22,532 bases of DNA from assembly GCA_002387725.1 (NCBI GenBank), contig DGKK01000034.1, positions 23,334 to 45,865 on the forward strand. The letters run 5' to 3'. The position numbers and the translations under genes are program-made. A model generated the notes under the pieces. That model was not told the DNA's origin and searched no databases. It was given only the letters and a program-made list of their open reading frames with translations. The DNA is from Nitrospirae bacterium UBA4572 (lineage in GTDB: Bacteria > Nitrospirota > Leptospirillia > Leptospirillales > Leptospirillaceae). Below, in pieces: positions 1 to 7,332 of this stretch (its first letter is position 1; every line of letters starts with the position of its first letter).

Positions 1-704
1 GGGCGACGACCCGCGAAATGGCGCGGGAACTTGTTCTTCGGGGAGAGGTGCGTGTGAATGGGATCCCTCGAACAGACCCCTCAGTCCGGACCGAGTTTGA
101 CCGGGTCTCCCGAGTCGTGGCGGGGGAGAAGCCCTTCTATGTGGGACGGGGAGGCGACAAGCTAGCTGGCGCGCTTGCTTTTTTTTCTCCTCCGATTCAG
201 GGCCTCCGGCTCGCGGATCTCGGGGCGTCGACCGGAGGGTTTACCGATTGCCTGTTGCAATCGGGCGCGGCCTCCGTTCTTTCCGTTGATGTTGGGAAGG
301 GGCTTCTCGACTCCCGCCTTCGCTCGGATCCTCGTGTGACACTTCTCGAGTCCGTCAATGTTCGCCATCCCGGATCCTGGATTCCACCCGAAGGCGTCGC
401 TGGTGTTGTGGCCGATCTTTCCTTTATCTCCCTTCGCCAGATCCTGCCTCAGATTTCCCTCCTCCTTTCTCGGGGAGGGTGGATGATGGCTCTGGTAAAG
501 CCCCAGTTCGAGGCGGCCCCGGAAGAAGTCGCACGAGGAGGGATTGTTGTCAGTGAGACGGTCCGCCGGAGAATTTTGAGGGAAATTGTCCACTGGATCG
601 GAGAGAATGGGGGATGTGTTCGGGGGGTGATGCCCTCGACCGTCCGGGGAAGAAAAGGAAATCAGGAATATTTTTGCTACGCACGCTGGAAGGGGCGTCT
701 GTGA
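1..704 (+). CDS. tlyA: TlyA-family rRNA 2'-O-methyltransferase (5' end missing)
   Basis: TlyA-type S4-domain/FtsJ-fold methyltransferase. The family 2'-O-methylates cytidines of 16S and/or 23S rRNA with S-adenosylmethionine and is often annotated 'hemolysin A'. The reading frame is already open at base 3, with the end of an S4 RNA-binding domain (TREMARELVLRGEVRVNG), so the true start lies upstream and the ATG at 18 is internal. Seen in order: the VGRGGDKL motif with the first catalytic Lys, the SAM loop DLGASTGGFTDCLLQ, acidic SVDVGKG, VVADLSFISL, LVKPQFEA with the second Lys, and a C-terminal Glu in GNQEYF. This matches the K-D-K-E catalytic set of the fold. The stop TGA (702-704) overlaps the GTG of the next gene, which implies coupled translation. 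Family assignment is firm; the exact rRNA target is not readable from sequence. Confidence 0.9.
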   Translation, partial: ATTREMARELVLRGEVRVNGIPRTDPSVRTEFDRVSRVVAGEKPFYVGRGGDKLAGALAFFSPPIQGLRLADLGASTGGFTDCLLQSGAASVLSVDVGKGLLDSRLRSDPRVTLLESVNVRHPGSWIPPEGVAGVVADLSFISLRQILPQISLLLSRGGWMMALVKPQFEAAPEEVARGGIVVSETVRRRILREIVHWIGENGGCVRGVMPSTVRGRKGNQEYFCYARWKGRL

Positions 705-1642
705 ATATTGTCATCGGTGGAGGGGCGGGATTCATTGGAGCACCGCTGGCCCGGGCACTCTCCCGGATGGGGCACAATGTGACCGCGATCGACGACATGT
801 CGACGGGCTACCGTTCGTCTCGGGACTCTCCCGTCCCCCTCGTCAAAGGGTCCCTTGACGATTCGAAGTTTGTGGCCCGGGTCATCGAGCGCACCCTTCC
901 TTCCCTGTATATCCACCTGGCAAGCCAGCCCGATGTCCGCTTGTCGTGGGAGAGTCCCGCCTGGGATATCCAGCGGACCGCGGGAGCGATCATGGGGGTC
1001 CTGGAAGCCGGCCGGCTGGCTTCGATCCCCTGGATCCTGCTTGTCTCCTCGGGCGAGGTTCTGGGAAAGGCGGGGGAAAAGGACCGAAGTCCCCTTTCCG
1101 AGAGGACAACGATTGCGCCGTTCTCACCCTATGGTATTTCCCATGCCTTTGCCGAGTTTTCCCTGGCGTCACTTTCGGATCCCCATGCCACCCGACAGAC
1201 GGTGGTTCGTCTCTCTCCGGTCTATGGCCCCGGGCAAACTGTGGCAGGGGAGGGGGGGCTCATCGGGTCAGCCGTCCGGCAGACCCTGCTTCGCAGCTCG
1301 GTGAATCCTCCCGCGATTCCCGGCAACGGGGGCCGGGTTCGCGACTATGTCTATATTGATGATGCGGTGGAGGCCCTTCTTCATATTATCAGCCGGGATG
1401 CCGAAGGCGTCTTCCATGTGGGATCGAATGTTCCGGTGAGCGATCGGGAGATCTTTCTCGAAATCGGAAAGATTCTGGGAGACGATGCGCCCGTCAATTA
1501 CCATTCGAAGACCTTTGCCGACTCAGAATATCGTGTCCTGGGACATGGTCGCCTGGCCCAGGAGTCCGACTGGGAGTGTGAGGTCTCCTTCCATGAGGGA
1601 ATGGCCAGGACGATCAAGTTTTTCTCGGAGGTGATCCAGTGA
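701..1642 (+). CDS. NAD-dependent epimerase/dehydratase-like SDR, catalytic Lys replaced
   Basis: Extended short-chain dehydrogenase/reductase of the nucleotide-sugar epimerase type, 313 residues from GTG 701 in a GTGA overlap with tlyA. An in-frame start at 614 would lie deep inside tlyA and add non-homologous sequence. The Rossmann NAD site GGGAGFIG is at residues 6-13, the acidic ribose-binding DD at 31-32, HLASQPDVRLSWE at 72-84, the catalytic Ser region SSGEV at 116-120, and VRLSPVYGPGQ and RVRDYVYIDDAVEA further on, all typical of UDP-glucose 4-epimerase-like enzymes. The active-site YxxxK motif reads Y144-G-I-S-H148: the lysine codon is CAT (1142-1144), His. This may weaken or change catalysis. 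The substrate cannot be inferred; the neighbours (tlyA, cutA) do not suggest a sugar pathway. Confidence 0.85.
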   Translation: MNIVIGGGAGFIGAPLARALSRMGHNVTAIDDMSTGYRSSRDSPVPLVKGSLDDSKFVARVIERTLPSLYIHLASQPDVRLSWESPAWDIQRTAGAIMGVLEAGRLASIPWILLVSSGEVLGKAGEKDRSPLSERTTIAPFSPYGISHAFAEFSLASLSDPHATRQTVVRLSPVYGPGQTVAGEGGLIGSAVRQTLLRSSVNPPAIPGNGGRVRDYVYIDDAVEALLHIISRDAEGVFHVGSNVPVSDREIFLEIGKILGDDAPVNYHSKTFADSEYRVLGHGRLAQESDWECEVSFHEGMARTIKFFSEVIQ

Positions 1643-2001
1643 GGGTCGATCTTGTCGTTGTGACACATCCAGATCCCGAAGCGGCAGAGAGGCTCGTGTC
1701 GGATCTGGTCTCAATGAGGCTGATTGCCTGTGGACATCTTTTGCCCCGGGGAACTTCGCTTTTTTTCTGGGACGGATCTCTTCAGCGAGAGGGGGAGGTG
1801 ACCTTGCTCCTCAAGACGATTCCGGAAAACCGGGAGCCCCTTGAAAAGGCGATTCTTCGGGAGCACCCCTATCAGGTTCCGGAGATCCTGTTCCTGGCCG
1901 CTGACCATGTGACGGCGGCCTATGCGGCCTGGGTTCGGCAATCCTGCACCGCGGGGGATGGGAGCCCAACGGGAGAAGGAGGAGTTCGTGGCCCGGCTTA
2001 A
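1639..2001 (+). CDS. cutA: CutA1-like divalent cation tolerance protein
   Basis: CutA1 family protein, 120 residues including a short Pro/Gly-rich tail after the core of about 105 residues that is normal for the family. Homologues are small, very stable cytosolic trimers with a ferredoxin-like fold, linked genetically to divalent metal tolerance; the biochemical role is unsettled. Family landmarks read in order: the first beta strand LVVVTHPDPEAAERL, LIACGHLLPRGTSLFFWDG (the family's A-C-x-N/H and W-x-G region), EGEVTLLLKT, and HPYQVPEILFL near the C-terminus. The start is GTG 1639, sharing GTGA with the stop of the epimerase gene; the stop TAA lies inside the next gene. A metal-rich habitat would suit this gene, but that link is inference. 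Confidence 0.9.
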   Translation: MRVDLVVVTHPDPEAAERLVSDLVSMRLIACGHLLPRGTSLFFWDGSLQREGEVTLLLKTIPENREPLEKAILREHPYQVPEILFLAADHVTAAYAAWVRQSCTAGDGSPTGEGGVRGPA

Positions 2002-2857
2002 GAAGACGATAACGGTCACCATTCTTCCTGGAGTCACAGAGAAGTCTCGCCAGTGGACCTTTCCCCGTTGGGCAATTTATCTATTCTTCACCGGAGTTGT
2101 GGCCCTTTTCTCCGGCATTGTCCTCCTCATTTTCTTCTACAGCTATGAAACGAAAAAGTTCATGGCCCTTCAGACGATTCAGGAAGAAACCCGCATTCAG
2201 CAGAAGCATCTCGACAACTACCGAAAGAAGCTTGATGCCATTGAGGCCCAGCTCTCCGAGGTGAACAACCTCGATGCACAGATCATGAATATGGTGGCAA
2301 AAGGGGCTCCGGATGTTCACCCCCCCTCACCGGGAGAGGGCGCCGCCTCCTCCGCGCCAACGATGCCAGCCCTTGAAAAGAATGCCCTGAAATCGGAGGG
2401 GCCTGCCCCCACCCCGACACTCCTTCCTTTCAACGGGGATGGAGATGCGGTTCGCTATCACTTGCCGGTGAGGGGGTGGATCGTCTCCTCCTTTGGGCGC
2501 CGGACCGGACCCGTGGGGGGAGGCGAAGAGTTCCATCCTGGACTAGATATTGCCAGGGAGGAGGGCACCGTCGTCCATTCGGATGCTCCGGGTGTGGTGG
2601 TTCTGACTGACAGGACGCCCGACTACGGAAACTATGTCATTGTGTACCATGGTCTTGGCCAGTCCTCCCTCTTTGCCCATCTTGACTCCATCGATGTGGT
2701 GACGGGAGAGGCGGTCGGAAGAGAGACGGAGATCGGGACCATCGGCTTGACCGGTTTGACCACAGCCCCCCATCTTCATTATGAGGTTCGTGAGTTCGGA
2801 CATCCGGTCAATCCAGAGTCCTACCTCGCCTCAGATGGTTCTGACCGGAATCCCTGA
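1988..2857 (+). CDS. membrane-anchored M23 family metallopeptidase
   Basis: Peptidoglycan-directed LytM/M23 zinc peptidase homologue, 289 residues. The start is taken as GTG 1988 because AAGGAGG (1976-1982) lies 5 bases upstream; the frame stays open further upstream into cutA but has no better site. Domain order: short basic cytoplasmic N-terminus, one hydrophobic segment (about 27-51), a charged stretch likely to form a coiled coil (about 54-104), a Pro/Ala/Ser-rich linker (about 107-148), then the M23 domain. Zinc ligands and catalytic residues are visible as H183-x3-D187, H231 in LFAHLD and H262-x-H264 in PHLHYEV, so the domain looks catalytically competent rather than an EnvC/NlpD-type degenerate activator. 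It probably acts on peptidoglycan in the periplasm. It overlaps cutA by 14 bases and lies 66 bases before secA. Confidence 0.88.
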   Translation: MARLKKTITVTILPGVTEKSRQWTFPRWAIYLFFTGVVALFSGIVLLIFFYSYETKKFMALQTIQEETRIQQKHLDNYRKKLDAIEAQLSEVNNLDAQIMNMVAKGAPDVHPPSPGEGAASSAPTMPALEKNALKSEGPAPTPTLLPFNGDGDAVRYHLPVRGWIVSSFGRRTGPVGGGEEFHPGLDIAREEGTVVHSDAPGVVVLTDRTPDYGNYVIVYHGLGQSSLFAHLDSIDVVTGEAVGRETEIGTIGLTGLTTAPHLHYEVREFGHPVNPESYLASDGSDRNP

Positions 2858-2923
2858 GTCGAAGTCTGCCAGTCAAAAATCTCGAAGTTGTTCTGCTGAT
2901 CTTACTCTAGAGGAGTCTTTCTC

Positions 2924-5614
2924 ATGTTCAAGTCGCTCGTCCGCTCTCTTTTTTCCAGCCAGAACGAGAAGGAAATCCGGAGGATCTCCCGGATTGTCGA
3001 TCGGGTGAATTCACTCGAGCCTTCTGTCGAGAAACTTTCGGATGAAGAGCTTGCCGGAAAAACCCTGGTCTTTCGGGAGCGGATTGCCAGGGGGGAATCT
3101 CTCGATGCGATATTGCCGGAAGCCTTTGCAGTCGTAAGGGAGGCCGGAAAGCGAGTGCTGGGGATGAGGCATTTTGATGTCCAGATCATGGGGGGAGCGG
3201 TCCTCCATGAGGGGCGCATTGCCGAGATGAAAACCGGAGAGGGAAAGACGCTAGTGGGAACCCTCCCCGTCTATCTCAACGCCCTGGAGGGAAAGGGCGT
3301 TCACGTCGTGACAGTGAATGATTACCTCGCCCGGCGCGACTCCGAATGGATGGGGCGGCTTTACCGGTTTCTTGGACTTTCGGTGGGGCTGATCCAGCAT
3401 GACATGCCCGATGATCTCAGGCAGGAGGCCTATGCCTGCGATATTACCTACGGGACGAACAACGAGTTCGGTTTCGACTATCTCCGTGACAACATGAAGT
3501 ATGAGCTCGAGCAGTTTGCACAGCGTCCCCTGAACTTTGCCATCGTGGATGAGGTCGACAGCATCCTGATCGATGAGTCGAGAACGCCCCTGATCATTTC
3601 CGGTCCTTCCGAAGAGTCCACCGATCTCTACGAGAGAGTCGACCGGATCATTCCCCGCCTGATTCCAGGCCAGCATTTCACCGTCGACTTAAAGCACAAG
3701 ACGGTCTCGATGACGGAAGAAGGTTCGGATCTTGTCGAGTCGCTTCTCGATGTGGGGAACCTCTATGATCTCAAGAACATCTCCTTTGTCCATCATTTGA
3801 TGCAGGCCGTGAAGGCCCACCACCTTTATCGCCGGGATGTGGACTATGTGGTCAAAAACGGTGAGGTCATCATCGTCGATGAGTTCACCGGCCGGCTTAT
3901 GGCGGGAAGACGGTGGGGAGAAGGCCTCCACCAGGCGGTGGAGGCCAAGGAGAAGGTGAAGATCCAGATGGAAAACCAGACGCTGGCGACCGTGACCTTC
4001 CAGAACTATTTTCGCATGTACCGGAAGCTTTCCGGAATGACCGGGACCGCCGATACCGAAGCTACTGAGTTCCATCGCATCTATGGCCTTGATGTCATTG
4101 TCATCCCTCCCCACCGGAAGATGATCCGCATAGATCTCCCCGACCAGGTTTATCGCACACAGAAGGAGAAATATGACGCGGTCGTTCTCGACATCATCGA
4201 GCGCCATCAGGTGGGCCAACCGGTCCTTGTAGGGACTGTTTCCATTGAAAAGTCCGAGCTCATCTCCCGCCTTCTCATGGAAAAGAAAATTCCCCATGAG
4301 GTTCTCAATGCCAAATTCCATGAAAAAGAGGCCGAGATTGTCGCTCAGGCCGGTCGGCTGGGGAAGGTGACGATTGCGACCAATATGGCAGGGCGGGGAA
4401 CCGACATTCTTTTGGGAGGGAATCCCGAATTTCTTTTTAATGCGGAGCTGAGAAAGCGGGGGGAGGAGGTCTCTCCAGAAGAAAAGAAAGCCCTTCTCGC
4501 TACCTTCGAGGAGATGGCCAAAAAGGAGCGCGAAGCTGTCGTGGCGCTGGGGGGCCTCCACATCATAGGAACGGAAAGGCACGAGAGTCGACGAATCGAT
4601 AACCAGCTCCGAGGCCGGGCGGGTCGACAGGGGGATCCGGGTTCATCCCGATTCTATCTCTCCCTTGAAGACGACCTGATGAAAATCTTTGGGGCAGAGA
4701 AGATCAAGGGGCTGATGGAGCGCATGGGCATGGAGGAGGGGGTCCCCATCGAGCATGCCTTTGTCACGAAGGCCATCCAGAACGCCCAAAAGAAGGTTGA
4801 AACTTACCACTTCGATATCCGGAAGCAGCTACTTGAATACGATGATGTGATGAACCAGCAGCGGCTGGTCTTTTATGAGCTCAGAAAACGGGTGCTCAAA
4901 GGTGAGGGACTTCGGGATCTTGTTTCAACCTGGGGAAGTCGTTCTCTGGAAAGGCTGATCCTTTCAATCATCCCAGAAGATGCCTACCCCGAAAGCTATG
5001 ACCTCCAGGGGCTGGTGGAAAAAGTCCAGGAAAAAACCGGTCTTGCCCTCACGATAGAAGAGATTCAGGATATGGGAATTGATGCCCTTGTGGCTCATAT
5101 CCTGTCTCGATATGAAGCCCATCTTTCCGAAAGGGAAGCACTCTTTGGTGCGGATGTTTTTTCTTCCATTGTGCGATATGTCGCTCTTCAGGCTCTCGAT
5201 AACGGATGGAAAGAGCACCTTCTGACCATGGACCGCCTGAAAGAGGGGATAGGCCTCCGCGGATACGGCCAGAAGGATCCCCTGGTGGAGTACAAGCGGG
5301 AAGGGTTCGACCTTTTCGAGCAGTTTATGGAGGAGGTTGAGAACTCCGTTGTCGAGGTGACCGGATCTGTTCGGGAGGTCGCCGAGGCCCCTGAAGAGGA
5401 GCCGGATTTTGGGAATCTGGCTTATTCTTACCCGGACGAATCCGGAGAGGTTGTCATGGATCTGGGGGGAGAGTCTTTTTCTCCGAACGCTTATGGCGTT
5501 GCCGTCGAACCAGTGTCCGGGGGGACATCAGGAAGTCCGTCAAAGATTGGGCGGAATGATCCCTGTCCTTGCGGGAGTGGAAAAAAATACAAAAAATGTC
5601 ATGGGGCTGTGTAG
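2924..5614 (+). CDS. secA: preprotein translocase ATPase SecA
   Basis: Motor ATPase that drives unfolded preproteins through SecYEG; cytosolic and peripheral at the inner membrane. Full length at 896 residues. ATG 2924 has AGAGGAG (2909-2915) 8 bases upstream. Walker A MKTGEGKTL is at 102-110 and the DEAD-like Walker B VDEVDSILIDE near 208-218, followed by the preprotein cross-linking domain, then helicase motifs in NBD2 (ATNMAGRGTDILLGGNPEF, GTERHESRRIDNQLRGRAGRQGDPG in short segments), and the scaffold and wing domains. After an acidic linker the C-terminus ends in a zinc-binding SEC-C motif, C881-x-C883-x8-C892-H893, used for SecB and lipid contacts. Nothing is missing. It is probably read with the M23 gene, since I see no clear promoter in the 66-base gap. 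A new promoter follows it, so it is not expected to depend on the nuo transcript. Confidence 0.98.
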   Translation: MFKSLVRSLFSSQNEKEIRRISRIVDRVNSLEPSVEKLSDEELAGKTLVFRERIARGESLDAILPEAFAVVREAGKRVLGMRHFDVQIMGGAVLHEGRIAEMKTGEGKTLVGTLPVYLNALEGKGVHVVTVNDYLARRDSEWMGRLYRFLGLSVGLIQHDMPDDLRQEAYACDITYGTNNEFGFDYLRDNMKYELEQFAQRPLNFAIVDEVDSILIDESRTPLIISGPSEESTDLYERVDRIIPRLIPGQHFTVDLKHKTVSMTEEGSDLVESLLDVGNLYDLKNISFVHHLMQAVKAHHLYRRDVDYVVKNGEVIIVDEFTGRLMAGRRWGEGLHQAVEAKEKVKIQMENQTLATVTFQNYFRMYRKLSGMTGTADTEATEFHRIYGLDVIVIPPHRKMIRIDLPDQVYRTQKEKYDAVVLDIIERHQVGQPVLVGTVSIEKSELISRLLMEKKIPHEVLNAKFHEKEAEIVAQAGRLGKVTIATNMAGRGTDILLGGNPEFLFNAELRKRGEEVSPEEKKALLATFEEMAKKEREAVVALGGLHIIGTERHESRRIDNQLRGRAGRQGDPGSSRFYLSLEDDLMKIFGAEKIKGLMERMGMEEGVPIEHAFVTKAIQNAQKKVETYHFDIRKQLLEYDDVMNQQRLVFYELRKRVLKGEGLRDLVSTWGSRSLERLILSIIPEDAYPESYDLQGLVEKVQEKTGLALTIEEIQDMGIDALVAHILSRYEAHLSEREALFGADVFSSIVRYVALQALDNGWKEHLLTMDRLKEGIGLRGYGQKDPLVEYKREGFDLFEQFMEEVENSVVEVTGSVREVAEAPEEEPDFGNLAYSYPDESGEVVMDLGGESFSPNAYGVAVEPVSGGTSGSPSKIGRNDPCPCGSGKKYKKCHGAV

Positions 5615-5681
5615 TCAGCCTCTTCCTATACTTAGAGGGGATAATGCCCTGTCGTGATGGCGAAATTCGGTCGTTTTTCAG

Positions 5682-5710
5682 TTGACAAAGTCCCGGTCCA
5701 AAAATAGAAT
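5682..5710 (+). promoter_or_regulatory. sigma70-type promoter of the nuo operon
   Basis: TTGACA (5682-5687, perfect -35) and TAGAAT (5705-5710, 5 of 6 to the -10 consensus) are separated by exactly 17 bases. A T-run (5674-5678) lies just upstream. Transcription would start near A5717 and give an untranslated leader of about 73 bases before nuoA. This is the best promoter match in the window and lies where a new operon begins after secA. Confidence 0.8.
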
Positions 5711-5716
5711 GATAGG

Positions 5717-5789
5717 ACAAATCGAACCGGAGAACTAATAGAAATCCATAGATGTCAAGGTTCCGTTCGCTTGGAACCGGAGGGGGCAC
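5717..5789 (+). promoter_or_regulatory. nuoA leader with alternative pairings next to the ribosome site
   Basis: The predicted 5' untranslated leader of the nuo operon. It contains GAACCGGAG twice (5724-5732 and 5774-5782). GGTTCC (5759-5764) can pair with GGAACC (5773-5778) to form a hairpin directly against the ribosome binding site GGAGGGGG (5779-5786), or its GGTTC can pair with the upstream GAACC (5724-5728). The pairings are seen in the sequence; a regulatory role is inference. Confidence 0.35.
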
Positions 5790-6161
5790 ATGTTTTCTCT
5801 TTCCCATCCCGACCACTACATTCCAATCCTGATCTTCCTTTTGATCGCGATCGGCTTTGGTGCGGTCTCACTTTTGGTGGGGCGCCTCATTCGCCCCAAT
5901 AATCCCTATCGGGACAAAGACGCTCCCTATGAGTGCGGTGTTCCCCCCATCAACGATGCCCGGGAACGTATCTCAATCCGCTATTACGTCATTGCCATGC
6001 TTTTCCTCGTCTTTGACGTTGAGGTTGTCTTCCTCTACCCTTGGGCCGTTGACTTTAGGCGTCTTGGCCTCTTCGGTCTTGTCGAAATGTTGATCTTTCT
6101 TGTCATCCTGATTGTCGGATATGTCTATGCATGGAAGAAGGAGGCGCTTGAATGGGAGTAG
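5790..6161 (+). CDS. nuoA: NADH-quinone oxidoreductase subunit A
   Basis: Small membrane subunit of complex I that helps close the quinone-binding cavity, 123 residues, the usual length. Three hydrophobic helices are visible (about 9-33, 64-88 and 95-115). The family loop YECGVPP (about 47-53) carries the conserved Cys that is exposed in the deactive state of mitochondrial complex I. The second helix carries D76 and E78 in FDVEVVFLYPWA, matching acidic residues implicated in proton transfer. ATG 5790 follows a strong GGAGGGGG at 5779-5786. It is the first gene of the operon and overlaps nuoB by 10 bases. Confidence 0.97.
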   Translation: MFSLSHPDHYIPILIFLLIAIGFGAVSLLVGRLIRPNNPYRDKDAPYECGVPPINDARERISIRYYVIAMLFLVFDVEVVFLYPWAVDFRRLGLFGLVEMLIFLVILIVGYVYAWKKEALEWE

Positions 6162-6649
6162 TTCACCATAAAGATGGCGAGCTGTCTGTCGTCACGATGA
6201 AGCTGCAGGATGCGGTGAATGACATCGTGAACTGGTCTCGGAAATCCGCCCTTTGGCCTATGACGTTTGGCTTGGCCTGCTGCGCCATTGAAATGATGGG
6301 GGCCGTGGCCTCCCGGTTTGATATTGACCGGTTTGGTGCGGGTGTTTTTCGGGCCTCTCCCCGACAGTCTGACCTGATGATCGTCGCCGGAACCCTTACC
6401 CGAAAGATGGCTCCTGTGGTCAGGAAGATCTATGACCAGATGCCCGAACCCCGGTATGTCATCGCGATGGGATCCTGTGCCACAAGCGGAAACATCTACG
6501 ACAGCTACAGTGTTGTTCAGGGAGTGGATCGACTGATTCCCGTTGATGTCTATGTCCCCGGGTGCCCTCCCAGGCCAGAGGCCCTTCTCGATGGCCTGAT
6601 CAAGCTTCAGGAGAAAATCATGCAAGACAAGCCGGTTTTCCGGAACTAG
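6152..6649 (+). CDS. nuoB: NADH-quinone oxidoreductase subunit B
   Basis: Connecting-arm subunit that holds cluster N2, the last [4Fe-4S] centre before quinone. 165 residues. The four N2 ligands are present: adjacent C43-C44 in GLACCAIEMM, C109 in GSCATSGN and C138 in VPGCPPRPEALL. ATG 6152 has AAGGAGG (6138-6144) 7 bases upstream, inside the end of nuoA. The first 15 or so residues (GVVHHKDGELSVVT) are a short extension before the conserved core. The overlap with nuoA suggests coupled translation and equal amounts of both subunits. Confidence 0.97.
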   Translation: MGVVHHKDGELSVVTMKLQDAVNDIVNWSRKSALWPMTFGLACCAIEMMGAVASRFDIDRFGAGVFRASPRQSDLMIVAGTLTRKMAPVVRKIYDQMPEPRYVIAMGSCATSGNIYDSYSVVQGVDRLIPVDVYVPGCPPRPEALLDGLIKLQEKIMQDKPVFRN

Positions 6650-6668
6650 AGCGAGGAGAAGAGCTAGG

Positions 6669-7196
6669 ATGCATCCTGTCGCAGAGTCCCTTCATCGGAG
6701 ATTTCCGGAGATTGTGACCGGGTCTCGGGAAGCCTTGGGAGACCTGACGGTCTACCTCAAAGAAAATGGGGCCCTCGAGGTTTTTCGTGTTCTTCATGAT
6801 GACCCCGAGTTTCGCTACGACTACATCGTTGATGTTACCTCAGTCGACTATCCGATGGATCCTGAGCGCTTCGAGGTCGTTTACATTTTTTACTCTCTTC
6901 CTCGTCGCCATCGTATCCTGGTGAAAATTCGCGTTCCTGAAACCCATCCAGTTGTGGACTCGATCGTTTCCATCTGGAAGGGGGCCGAGTTCATGGAGCG
7001 TGAGGTTTATGACATGATGGGGATCCAGTTTCGTGGCCATCCGGATCTCAGGCGCATCCTCATGCCCGATGATTATGATGAGGGCTATCCTCTTCGGAAG
7101 GATTTTCCTCTTGTGGGAAAAGGATGGCGGGATGACTTTTCCTTTGTGCCCAAATATCACGAAGGACTTCCACCCCTCCCCAAGGGATCTTCATAA
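6669..7196 (+). CDS. nuoC: NADH-quinone oxidoreductase subunit C
   Basis: The 30-kDa-type subunit of the connecting arm; it has no cofactor and packs against NuoD. 175 residues, separate from nuoD, unlike the fused NuoCD of E. coli. The signature region near residues 115-150 reads EREVYDMMGIQFRGHPDLRR then ILMPDDYDEGYPLRKDFPL, the PROSITE-type complex I 30-kDa motif. Upstream, YDYIVDVTSVDY and the hydrophobic beta strands of the core are typical. ATG 6669 follows GAGGAGAAGAG (6653-6663). The 19-base gap after nuoB has no room for a promoter, so it is cotranscribed. Confidence 0.96.
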   Translation: MHPVAESLHRRFPEIVTGSREALGDLTVYLKENGALEVFRVLHDDPEFRYDYIVDVTSVDYPMDPERFEVVYIFYSLPRRHRILVKIRVPETHPVVDSIVSIWKGAEFMEREVYDMMGIQFRGHPDLRRILMPDDYDEGYPLRKDFPLVGKGWRDDFSFVPKYHEGLPPLPKGSS

Positions 7197-7271
7197 TCCT
7201 GCGGCGAAGGCAGGGATGACAAATATTGCATTCATGGTGTCGGCTCGGTCCTTATAGAGGAGAGTCGGCAA

Positions 7272-7305
7272 CGGGTCGGCTGGCGACGTTGTCTGAAGCC
7301 GCCCG
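7272..7305 (+). other. hairpin in the nuoC-nuoD gap
   Basis: CGGG (7272-7275), a bulged T7276 and CGGCT (7277-7281) pair with AGCCG (7297-7301) and CCCG (7302-7305), 9 bp in all, with a small GAC/GTC pairing in the loop. It ends 15 bases before the nuoD ribosome site. GTCGGC also occurs at 7239, 7264 and 7275, so other partners for GCCG exist. The rest of this 136-base gap shows nothing I recognise. Confidence 0.45.
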
Positions 7306-7332
7306 CACGTTTGGCAGGGAAAGGGGAATCTC

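Noticed and set aside
3689..4582. Long open frame on the minus strand across secA
   Set aside because: It lies wholly within secA, resembles no family I know, and has the His/Leu-rich look of an antisense shadow of a conserved gene.
5615..5680. Rho-independent terminator after secA
   Set aside because: Only weak 4-5 bp pairings (for example AGGG/CCCT and CCTCT/AGAGG) and no stem directly before the T-run at 5674-5678.
7218..7257. Short ORF in the nuoC-nuoD gap (13 residues, MTNIAFMVSARSL)
   Set aside because: AGGG sits directly against the ATG, too close for a ribosome site, and the frame is too short to support.
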